Part shown: positions 13,138 through 20,106 of the stretch, piece by piece
Layout of the letters: each line of letters starts with the position of its first letter
How positions within the stretch are numbered: the stretch's first letter is position 1
Assembly: GCA_041485385.1 (NCBI GenBank)
Contig: JBGPJM010000072.1
Coordinates: forward strand, 1-20,106
DNA from: JBGPJM01 sp041485385
GTDB taxonomy: Bacteria; Planctomycetota; Phycisphaerae; Phycisphaerales; UBA1924
Direction of reading: 5' to 3'
DNA length: 20,106 nucleotides
The notes under the pieces: generated by a model
What the model was told of the DNA's origin: nothing
Seen by the model: only the letters and a program-made list of their open reading frames with translations
Databases searched by the model: none
Program-made: the position numbers and the translations under genes

Positions 13138-16100
13138 GTGGCCGACTGCCGCCAACCCGGAGAAGTGTTCGAAGACGCCCGGCCGGAGTGTCGGTTGAAC
13201 CCCCCCCCTCCCCAGCGCCCAACCGAGACCCGCGGGACCCCGGCCGGGGCCGTTGCGCCGGCGCCGCCATGCCTGGACCTCGGGGTGATCGAGGCCATCG
13301 CGTCGCAACGGGCCGCGGACACTGCCGAGCAGTCGCACCTGGATTCCTGCCGGGTCTGCCGGCGGGCCCTGGACGACGTCATGGCCAACGCGCTGCTGCT
13401 GACGCGGTTCCGGCGCGTGATCGGCGGGGCGCCGGCCGAAGCGGCGCTCGTGACCCCCATCGACCTCGTGCCGGGGTACCGGATCCTGGAGGAGATCAGC
13501 CGCGGCTCGCAGGGCGTGGTGTACCGGGCGATCCAGGAGCGGACCAAGCGCGTGGTGGCGCTGAAGATGCTGCTGCAGGGGACGTTCGCCACCGACAAGC
13601 AGCGCCGGCGCTTCGAGCGGGAAGCCGAGATCGCCGCGGCGCTGAAGCACCCGGGAATCGTCACGATCTACGACGTGACGCTCGTGCGCGGCGGGCGGTA
13701 CGCCTACGCGATGGAGTACGTCGAGGGCGTGCACCTGGATGCCTGGCAGCCGCCGGGGAGGACGGCGCGGGAGCGGCGCGGGGCGATTCTGCGGCTGTTC
13801 GTGCAGGTGTGCGAGGCGGCGCAGTACGCGCACAACAACGGCGTCATGCACCGCGACCTCAAGCCGGCGAACATCGTCGTCGACGCCTCGGGCGGGGCCC
13901 ACGTGCTGGATTTCGGCATCGCCAAGGCGATCGGGGGCTCGCAGGCCGGGGCGGTCGCCTCCATGACCGGCGAGTTCGCCGGGACGCTGGCGTACGCCTC
14001 GCCGGAGCAGGTGGCCGGCAACCCGGAGCTCGTGGATGCGCGCACCGACGTGTATTCGCTGGGAGTAATGCTGTACCTCCTGGTGTGCGGACGGCCTCCC
14101 TGCTCGCTGGAGGGGTCGATCCTGGACGTGGCCGCCCGCATCCGGACCGAGGAGCCAGCCCGGCCGCGTGCGATCGACCCTTCGATCGAAACCGACCTGG
14201 AGGCGGTGATGCTGCACGCGCTGCGCAAGGATCCGTCGCAGCGGTACCAGAGCCCCGGCGCGCTGGGGCGCGACCTGGCGCGGTGCCTGGCGGGGGAGCC
14301 GGTCACGATCAAGCGCGACAGCGCCTGGTACGTGCTCCGCAAGACGGTCGCGCGCCGGCGGCGGCTGATCGCCGCGCTGCTGCTCGTGTCGCTGCTGGTG
14401 GTGGCGAGCGTCGCGGTCGTGGCGTACAGCCGGATCCAGACGGTGATCGCGCGCGGGCGCGCCACCAGCGAGCGCGAGCACGCCGCGGCGGAGACGGTCC
14501 GGGTGGGGGCGCTCTCGGCGGTCCTCCGCGAGATCCTGCCGCCGGCGCGTGTGCGCCCGCCGGCGGCGGACGCCCGCCGGGTGGACGAGGGGCTGCAGCG
14601 GCTGCGGGGCAAGCTCGCGCTGGGGTACGTGGCCGACGACCCGGCCCGGGAGGCCGCGGCCCAGACGATGCTGGCGCTGGCGTTCCGTGACCGGGGCAGC
14701 CTGCCGTTCGCGGAGGAATCGCTGCGTCTGGCCCTGTGCCGCCTGATCACCCAGCACGGCGAGCGCCACCCGGCGGTGGCCCAGGCGCTGCACGACCTGG
14801 CGGGTGTGCTCCTGGACCGGCAGCGCCTGTGGGAGGCCCAGAAGTACTGCGAGCAGGCGATCCGCATGCGTAGCGAGATCCTCGGCGCCGGCGACCCCGC
14901 GACCGCCGAGAGCCGCGAGCTGCGCGCCCGCATCCTCGTGCGCGCGGGCAGCCCCTCCGAAGCGCTGGAAGAGGGCGAGCGGGCCGCGGCCATCCTGACG
15001 GCGTCCGCCGGCGCCGATGGACTGCCGATGGCCCGGTGCCTCGACACGCAGGCGGCGGCGCTGGTGGCCCTTGGCCGGGCGCCCGCGGCCGAGAACGCGT
15101 GCCGCCGCGCCCTGGCGATCCGGCTGGGGCGGCTGAGCGACGACGAACCGGAGCTGGCCGAGAGCCTGGTGCGCCTGGCGGACGTCCTGGATGCGGGAGG
15201 GGGGGCGTCGGAGTCAGTCGACCTGGCTCGGGCCGCGGGCCTGGGAGGCGTGCGCGAACTGGGCGCGCACCTGCGGAGAATCGCCGCGAACCTAGGCGCG
15301 ATGGACCCGGCCGACGGGGCGCCGGGGTCGCCGGAGCCCGGGCAGGCCGACCCCGGGGATGCGGCCCTGAACGATCTGCTGGCGCTGAAGCGGGTGATGC
15401 TGGGCGACCGCGCACGGGGGGTGGGGCAGACGCTGGCGGGGATGGGCTGGCGGCTGCTCGATGCCGGGCGAAACGAGAGCGCCGAGCGCCCGCTCCGCGA
15501 GGCCATCGCCATACTGGAAGAGCAGTATGGCCCCGACGACCTGGCCGTCGCCAACTGCCTAGAGCGCCTGGCGGACACGCTCATCCGCCAATACCGGTTC
15601 GCCGAGTCGGTCGAGGTGTATGAGCGCGAGTTGAGGATCTGGCGGCGTCAGCCCGGCGCGGCCCTGGAGGGCGTGAACGTCGCGCTCTGCCAGCGCGAGC
15701 TGGCGCGCAACATGACGTGGGCCGGGCGATACGACGAGGCGATCGCCAACTTCCGGGAGGCGATCGCGGGCTTCGCCGCCAACTGCGGCCCGATGCACCA
15801 CTCGCGCGGGCTGGCGATGAGCCAGTGCGCCCTGGCGCTCCTGGGCGCCGGACGGATCGACGAGGCCGAGGCGATGGCGCGCCAGGGGCGAGAGATCGCG
15901 CTCAAGCACCCGTCGCTCCCGGATGACCAACGGATGCAGGTGGACGCGGCGCTGGGCCTGGTGCTGATGGCCCGGGACAGGGCCGACGAGGCCGAGCCGC
16001 TGCTGCTCGCTGCCGAGGCCTATTGCGTGAAGTACAACTGGCTGCGCGATGCCCCGCGCCAGCCCGACCTGATCGCCATCGAGCAGGCGCTGGGGCGCAT

Positions 16101-16149
16101 CCGCGACCAACGAGCGCATCGGGACGGGCCCGGGGGAAGCGGGGGGTGA
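13138..16149 (+). CDS. Ser/Thr protein kinase with anti-sigma-like zinc motif, membrane helix and TPR domain
   Basis: GTG start at 13138, 1003 residues; no earlier in-frame start fits. A short N-terminal segment holds H67-x3-C71-x2-C74 (SHLDSCRVC), the zinc-binding signature of anti-sigma domains (ZAS/zf-HC2). The kinase domain runs from about 114 to 380: ISRGSQGVV loop (first Gly of GxGxxG replaced by Ser), Lys143 in VALK, HRDLKPAN with catalytic D240, D258FG, and SPE for APE. The catalytic residues are present, so it should be active. One membrane helix (about 410-432: LIAALLLVSLLVVASVAVVA) follows RRRR. The remaining roughly 550 residues are helical TPR-like repeats (ALHDLAGVLLDRQRLWEAQK, NMTWAGRYDEAIANFREAIA), which would be periplasmic if the kinase is cytoplasmic. 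Likely role: sense through the TPR part and regulate the neighbouring sigma factor by sequestration, phosphorylation or both. This architecture is known in planctomycetes. Confidence 0.92.
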   Translation: MADCRQPGEVFEDARPECRLNPPPPQRPTETRGTPAGAVAPAPPCLDLGVIEAIASQRAADTAEQSHLDSCRVCRRALDDVMANALLLTRFRRVIGGAPAEAALVTPIDLVPGYRILEEISRGSQGVVYRAIQERTKRVVALKMLLQGTFATDKQRRRFEREAEIAAALKHPGIVTIYDVTLVRGGRYAYAMEYVEGVHLDAWQPPGRTARERRGAILRLFVQVCEAAQYAHNNGVMHRDLKPANIVVDASGGAHVLDFGIAKAIGGSQAGAVASMTGEFAGTLAYASPEQVAGNPELVDARTDVYSLGVMLYLLVCGRPPCSLEGSILDVAARIRTEEPARPRAIDPSIETDLEAVMLHALRKDPSQRYQSPGALGRDLARCLAGEPVTIKRDSAWYVLRKTVARRRRLIAALLLVSLLVVASVAVVAYSRIQTVIARGRATSEREHAAAETVRVGALSAVLREILPPARVRPPAADARRVDEGLQRLRGKLALGYVADDPAREAAAQTMLALAFRDRGSLPFAEESLRLALCRLITQHGERHPAVAQALHDLAGVLLDRQRLWEAQKYCEQAIRMRSEILGAGDPATAESRELRARILVRAGSPSEALEEGERAAAILTASAGADGLPMARCLDTQAAALVALGRAPAAENACRRALAIRLGRLSDDEPELAESLVRLADVLDAGGGASESVDLARAAGLGGVRELGAHLRRIAANLGAMDPADGAPGSPEPGQADPGDAALNDLLALKRVMLGDRARGVGQTLAGMGWRLLDAGRNESAERPLREAIAILEEQYGPDDLAVANCLERLADTLIRQYRFAESVEVYERELRIWRRQPGAALEGVNVALCQRELARNMTWAGRYDEAIANFREAIAGFAANCGPMHHSRGLAMSQCALALLGAGRIDEAEAMARQGREIALKHPSLPDDQRMQVDAALGLVLMARDRADEAEPLLLAAEAYCVKYNWLRDAPRQPDLIAIEQALGRIRDQRAHRDGPGGSGG

Positions 16150-16154
16150 CCCGT

Positions 16155-16167
16155 GCGGGCATCCCGC
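16155..16167. terminator. short hairpin between convergent genes
   Basis: GCGGG-CAT-CCCGC forms a 5-bp stem in the 19 bases between two converging stop codons (16149 and 16169). It may act on both transcripts, but the stem is short and no T-run follows, so this is tentative. Confidence 0.3.
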
Positions 16168-16168
16168 C

Positions 16169-19003
16169 TTACCGCTTGCCCGGCCGCCGCTCGATCTCGG
16201 CCCTGGCCCGCAGGCCCTTGTCCTGGAAGGTGACGCCGGCGTTGCCGGAGGTGATGGATTCGAGGGGGCCGAGGTCATCAGGCCCGGGCTTGGGCCGGCC
16301 GGGGTGGCCGTATGTAGTTGATTCCAGGGTCTTGAAGTCTTCGTTCCAGCGGTATTCGCCCCCGGCGGGGTCCAGCAGGCGCACGCCCCAGAAGGCCTGG
16401 TGGACGAGCACGGGGTCGCGGTCGGGGTACAGGCGCTTCCACTCGTTGAGGATGGGGAGGTTGGACCACGAGGCGCGGCGGAGGGATCGCCGCATCTCCG
16501 AGTCGCCGCTGCCCCCGAGCAGCTCAAGGCCCTGGCGGGTGAACTGGAAGCACAGCCCCGAGCCCAGCCAGGGACGGTGCGGCGCCGGGGGCTTGCCCTG
16601 GGAGCTGGCGCGCGCGGCCTGGCGGTCGATGGCGCGCTTGAGCACGTCCTCGCTCAGCGAGACGATGAGCGCCCTGGGGGTCGCGGCGTAGAACATCGAG
16701 ACCGAGTCGAACGCGCCGCCCCCGCCCTCGGCCCGGGCCTTCTCCGTGAGGCCGGCGCGGACGTAGGGCTGGTCGTGGTACGTGCCCGTCTCCCAGGCGG
16801 TCATCCCCGGGGCGGCCTGGTCGACGAAGCCGCGGACCGCAGTCAGGAAGGCCGTGAGCTTGAGGGCGCTGCCGACCTCGGCGTACAGCCCGACGGGGAG
16901 GTGCGGGGCGTTTTTCTCGAGGAACGCTCCGGTGTCTGGCGCGCCGAGCATCTGGCCCCAGAAGGGGTCCGGGTCGGCGTAGAGCGACACGGACTGGCCG
17001 AGCCAGCCAAGGGGCTCGATGTCGAGGTTGGGGACGAACGTGCGGGCCGCGCCCGAGGCCGCCTTGGCGGCGCCCGATTCGATGTTGATCGCGACCGCCG
17101 CGTGCGCGATGGCGTCGTGCGGGTCGCCGGCATCGGGACCGATGGCCGCGCCCTGGGCGAAGTCGAGCCAGGAGCGGTAGGCGGTGCCGATGATCAGGGG
17201 CGTGATCGTGAGGTCGGCGCTGACGTGATCGGGCGCGATGCCGAAGCTGATGGCGATGGGGTCCAGGGCCCAGCTCCAGTTCCGCTGGTAGGTGCCGCGC
17301 CAGCGTTTGTACGCGTCCGCCTCGTCGGGGGCGACGTCGGTGATTCCCAGCTCGACGATGGGGGTGAGGAAGGCGGGCGAGCCATGCACCGAGGAGCGCA
17401 CGCCGCCGGGCCCGAGCGTGAGCTCGCCGATCGTGCGCATGGGCGTGTCGGACTGGACGGGGCGGGCCTGGCCGACGCCGGCGACCAGCTCGGCCATGTG
17501 CGCGGCGGTCACGTCGGCCATGATGGCCGCGGCGCGGAGCCGGCGCGAGGCGCCGATCCGCCACTGCGGCCCGCACCAGCGCCGGATCGTTGCGTCGCTG
17601 ATGAACAGGAATGCGGTCTCGCCCTGGGCGCCGGCCGGGTAACGGGTCCGGAAGAAGCGGTACTCCGGGAGCGCGTCGATGGTTTCCTGGCGCGAGGTCT
17701 GGACGAGCGCGAGGCGCCGGATCTGCTCGGTTGAGTTGGCGACGACGACGGCGTCCCCAATGGCCGCGATATGGGCGCAGACGGAGCGGTCGGGCGTGGC
17801 GACGACGGCGCAGCGGGTATCGCCGATGGTCTCGGTGGTCCAGGCCGCGTCGGCGGCGCCGGCGACATTCGCGCGGACCTGGGCGGTGATCAGCTCCAGG
17901 AGGGCCTTGGTGTCGGATGCCTGGAAGAGCACGGCGACGTCGGTGCCGGTCGGGAAATACGAATCGGAGCCGGTGATCGCGACGGAGCGGACGACGGCGG
18001 GGCCCAGTATCCGGGCCAGGGCTGTCGGCTTCAGGCCGAGCTGGCGCTGGTAGCGTTCCATGATCCGGCCGTCTTCGGAATGCGCCAGAGCGCCGCGGAA
18101 GATCGGCAGGCCCTGCTCGGTGGTCTCATCGGCCATGGCCATGAGCGCATCGAAGGAGGGGAAGAAGAGGGCGTGCTGATTGGCGGGGATGACCGCGGCG
18201 AGCGCGTCGAGGACGGGCTTGCGGTCGCCGAGGAGGTCGCCGAAGTCCATCGCGGCGACGGTGATGCCCTCGATCGATGAGACTGGGACCGGCGGCTCGT
18301 CGGGCGCGGGCGGCGGTGAGTTCTTGGGAGGGGGGGTAGCGGGAGGTGGGGGGAGGTCGCGCGCGAGCTGGAGGTTCTCGCTGAGGGCTCGCCCGCCGAT
18401 GAAGAGCTGGTAGGTGTCGGCGATGTCCGACGGCGGTCGAGAGGGGATGCGTTGCGGCAGGCGGCTCTGGGCGCCCGCGGTTGGCCCCGCGCGGTGCGCC
18501 TCGGTGGCTTGGCGACGGAACCAGGCCGCCCCCGGGATGCCGGCGGACTGGAGGCGGTCGTAGTGGGCCTCTTTGGCCGCGTAGAAGTCGGCGCCGGCCT
18601 GGGGCGAGGGCGCGGCCTCGGGCTCGGAGAAGCGCACTCGCTCGAACCCGCTCCAGTCGGATTTGGGAACGAAGACCCAGCCGGAGAGCGGGCCCGCGCC
18701 TGTCCGGCCGACCAGGAGCACACTGTTGTCGAGGGACCATCGCTGCGGCCGGTACGACCGTTCATCGTCCCTGTCGCGGACGGTTACGTACGCCTCGCCC
18801 CCACCGTCGATCACGGCGTAGGGCGAGAGCAGTTCGTACATTTCCCAGTGCGCCGGGCCGGAGCCTTTGTCTTTCGGCCACGACCCCTCGGTGATCTTGA
18901 GAATGTCCAAGGGCAGGCGATAGAACACGCCGTCGTCCGCCCGGGTGGCCGCAGCCACCGCGAGCGACACCACGGCGCCGATCCAGAGCGAGGTACGCTT
19001 CAT
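16169..19003 (-). CDS. large secreted protein of unknown function
   Basis: Start 19003 (944 residues) has GGAGG at 19013-19009, five bases upstream, and a signal peptide MKRTSLWIGAVVSLAVAAAT with cleavage at TRA|DD (after residue 22). The frame stays open further upstream to 19837, but that part is the antisense shadow of the monooxygenase gene. I do not recognise the family. After the signal, RLPLDILKITEGSWPKDKG leads a folded region; a Pro-rich linker follows near 235-262 (PPPPATPPPKNSPPPAPDEP), then a long alpha/beta region with phrases such as VLFQASDTKALLELITAQVR, AIGDAVVVANSTEQIRRLAL and VSLSEDVLKRAIDRQAAR. Those phrases resemble the style of large secreted planctomycete proteins annotated DUF3352, but I cannot confirm it. 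No lipobox or membrane helix is seen, so it is probably periplasmic or external. It converges on the kinase gene. Confidence 0.82.
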   Translation of the reverse strand: MKRTSLWIGAVVSLAVAAATRADDGVFYRLPLDILKITEGSWPKDKGSGPAHWEMYELLSPYAVIDGGGEAYVTVRDRDDERSYRPQRWSLDNSVLLVGRTGAGPLSGWVFVPKSDWSGFERVRFSEPEAAPSPQAGADFYAAKEAHYDRLQSAGIPGAAWFRRQATEAHRAGPTAGAQSRLPQRIPSRPPSDIADTYQLFIGGRALSENLQLARDLPPPPATPPPKNSPPPAPDEPPVPVSSIEGITVAAMDFGDLLGDRKPVLDALAAVIPANQHALFFPSFDALMAMADETTEQGLPIFRGALAHSEDGRIMERYQRQLGLKPTALARILGPAVVRSVAITGSDSYFPTGTDVAVLFQASDTKALLELITAQVRANVAGAADAAWTTETIGDTRCAVVATPDRSVCAHIAAIGDAVVVANSTEQIRRLALVQTSRQETIDALPEYRFFRTRYPAGAQGETAFLFISDATIRRWCGPQWRIGASRRLRAAAIMADVTAAHMAELVAGVGQARPVQSDTPMRTIGELTLGPGGVRSSVHGSPAFLTPIVELGITDVAPDEADAYKRWRGTYQRNWSWALDPIAISFGIAPDHVSADLTITPLIIGTAYRSWLDFAQGAAIGPDAGDPHDAIAHAAVAINIESGAAKAASGAARTFVPNLDIEPLGWLGQSVSLYADPDPFWGQMLGAPDTGAFLEKNAPHLPVGLYAEVGSALKLTAFLTAVRGFVDQAAPGMTAWETGTYHDQPYVRAGLTEKARAEGGGGAFDSVSMFYAATPRALIVSLSEDVLKRAIDRQAARASSQGKPPAPHRPWLGSGLCFQFTRQGLELLGGSGDSEMRRSLRRASWSNLPILNEWKRLYPDRDPVLVHQAFWGVRLLDPAGGEYRWNEDFKTLESTTYGHPGRPKPGPDDLGPLESITSGNAGVTFQDKGLRARAEIERRPGKR

Positions 19004-19109
19004 GGCCGCCTCCGAGAAGCCGCGCGGCCGGGAGGAAACTCGCGGCCTGTCCGGCTCGGTGGGATACGCAAGTTTACGCCGCGCCCGGGGCCGACCGGGC
19101 GTGCTGGTT

Positions 19110-20106
19110 TCACGCCCCCGGGTGCGGCGCGCCGTGGAATCGCACGATTGTCCAGAGCCACGGCAGGTTGACCACGCCCGGGTTGAGCCAGCGAAGGGTG
19201 AGGTCGCGGGCGGTGCAGCGGCCTGGGCGCTCGATCTGCTCGAGGAGGCTGATCTGCCTGGAGCAGTAGACGACCCATCGCGCCCGGCGCACGCGGCGGC
19301 GCTGGTATCGGCGGAGCGCGGCCGGTATGTCGGGGGCACCTCTGAAACAATCGCCGAGCACGACGGCGTCTTCCAGGGCCTGGCACGCACCTTGGCCCAG
19401 GTTCGGGCGCATCGCGTGGGCCGCGTCGCCGATGATCGCGATGCGCCCCTGCGCCCAGCGGGCCGGTGCGGGCAGGTCGTAGACACGGTTGCGCACGATC
19501 GATTCGGCGGGTGTCGCGGCGATGAGCACCGGCACGGGGTCGTGGGAGTCGGTGAAGAGGTCCAGGAGCTCGCGGGTGAGCCCTTCTGGAGGCGGGCTCT
19601 CGACGCTGATCGGCATGTTGCAGGTCGAGTACCAGAAGATGCGCCCGCCCAGCAGTGGCTCGACCGCGAAGTGCTTTCCCCGTCCCATCGCGCTGACGGC
19701 CACGCCGACGGGCCACCGCTGGTGCGAGAACTCGGCGATGCCACGCCAGGCGACGTGCCCGGCGTACGTAGGCTCGGCGCGGGCGTCGAGCGTGCGGCGG
19801 ACGGCGGACCAGAGGCCGTCGGCGCCGATGAGGGCATCGCCGCGGGCCTCCGAGCCGTCCTCGAACCGGGCGGTGACGCCGGAGGTGTCCTGCTCGACGG
19901 CCACCAGGCGCCGGCCCGTGAGGATCGCTGCGGGCGGGACGAGGGCCAGGAGGGCGCTCAGCAACTGCGGGCGCTGGATGGCGACGTGGCGGCCGAGCCA
20001 GCCGATGGGGCATCGCTGGAGCACGCGACCCCGCCAGTCGGTGTTGTCGAGGCGATTGATCGGCGAGGCGACTTCCAGCACGGGGGCGAGGGCGCCGAGG
20101 CGATCA
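19110..20106 (-). CDS. FAD-dependent monooxygenase, 5' end beyond the window
   Basis: The frame is open to the window edge, so the N-terminus with the Rossmann GxGxxG is missing; residues DRLGALAPVLEVASPINRLD before the first GTG (20081) look like genuine coding sequence and argue against a start there. The visible 330 or so residues contain LIGADGLWSAVR (the DG motif of flavin hydroxylases, about 19800-19830), an IQRPQLLSALLALVP helix of the kind seen around the substrate domain, and IIGDAAHAMRPNLGQGACQA followed by LEDAVVLGD, the GD motif binding the FAD ribityl chain. This fits the UbiH/salicylate-hydroxylase-like class A flavoprotein monooxygenases, which use NAD(P)H and O2 to hydroxylate aromatic or isoprenoid substrates. 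Substrate unknown. The neighbouring secreted protein gene starts 106 bases downstream on the same strand, with its own ribosome site. Confidence 0.88.
   Translation of the reverse strand, partial: DRLGALAPVLEVASPINRLDNTDWRGRVLQRCPIGWLGRHVAIQRPQLLSALLALVPPAAILTGRRLVAVEQDTSGVTARFEDGSEARGDALIGADGLWSAVRRTLDARAEPTYAGHVAWRGIAEFSHQRWPVGVAVSAMGRGKHFAVEPLLGGRIFWYSTCNMPISVESPPPEGLTRELLDLFTDSHDPVPVLIAATPAESIVRNRVYDLPAPARWAQGRIAIIGDAAHAMRPNLGQGACQALEDAVVLGDCFRGAPDIPAALRRYQRRRVRRARWVVYCSRQISLLEQIERPGRCTARDLTLRWLNPGVVNLPWLWTIVRFHGAPHPGA

Noticed and set aside
12552..14793. Long frames on both strands across the sigma and kinase genes
   Set aside because: Arg/Pro/Gly-rich shadows. The sigma regions 2 and 4 and the kinase catalytic motifs fix the true frames.
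19004..19837. N-terminal extension of the 944-residue secreted protein
   Set aside because: The upstream part overlaps the monooxygenase gene and is Ser/Pro/Arg noise. The start at 19003 has GGAGG and a signal peptide.

Overview
The window is GC-rich, densely coding bacterial DNA that most probably comes from a Planctomycetota chromosome, likely class Phycisphaerae. This is inferred from gene content, not from a marker gene. Three secreted proteins end in the short EF-hand-like tail (D-x-N-x-DG ... NSQDFFDFL-x3-FF-x-GCP) known as the GC-type dockerin, which is typical of Phycisphaerae. There is also an orphan prepilin with an H-x9-DG-like C-terminus, an ECF sigma factor next to a giant Ser/Thr kinase with TPR repeats, and many short dispersed intergenic repeats. 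I see no rRNA, tRNA, CRISPR array, transposase or phage gene.

Layout. 81-416 (+) encodes a small helical protein of unknown function. 417-1140 holds a REP-like hairpin, the decayed 5' part of a minus-strand gene (about 423-789) and apparently empty DNA. 1141-2703 (+) encodes a secreted GC-dockerin protein. 3006-5874 (+) is a tight three-gene operon whose stops and starts overlap as ATGA. I read it as the planctomycete form of ydbH-ynbE-ydbL: a large AsmA-like envelope protein, a small lipoprotein and a periplasmic DUF1318 protein. Here the YdbL domain is present twice.

5875-7751 is a repeat island around one prepilin gene (6717-7454, -). It contains a 105-bp repeat pair, a 16-bp inverted repeat enclosing an array of about 10-bp AACCT units, a 60-70-bp direct repeat on each side of the prepilin gene, and five GGGGATGC octamers directly against a TATAAT box that would drive that gene. 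7752-12304 (-) encodes two secreted dockerin proteins in tandem. Their C-terminal modules of about 250 residues are near copies, and a strong intrinsic terminator follows the second gene.

12472-16149 (+) is a signalling pair: an ECF sigma factor, then a kinase with an N-terminal anti-sigma-like H-x3-C-x2-C motif, a kinase domain, one membrane helix and a long TPR region. It is transcribed divergently from the dockerin genes. 16169-19003 (-) encodes a large secreted protein of unknown function. 19110 to the window end (-) is a FAD-dependent monooxygenase whose N-terminus lies outside the window.

How they may work together (inference): most of the window serves the cell envelope. The YdbH-like operon would act in lipid movement between membranes, the dockerin proteins would be exported and anchored or assembled at the surface, and the sigma/kinase pair would carry an envelope or cytoplasmic signal to transcription, possibly of the divergent dockerin genes.
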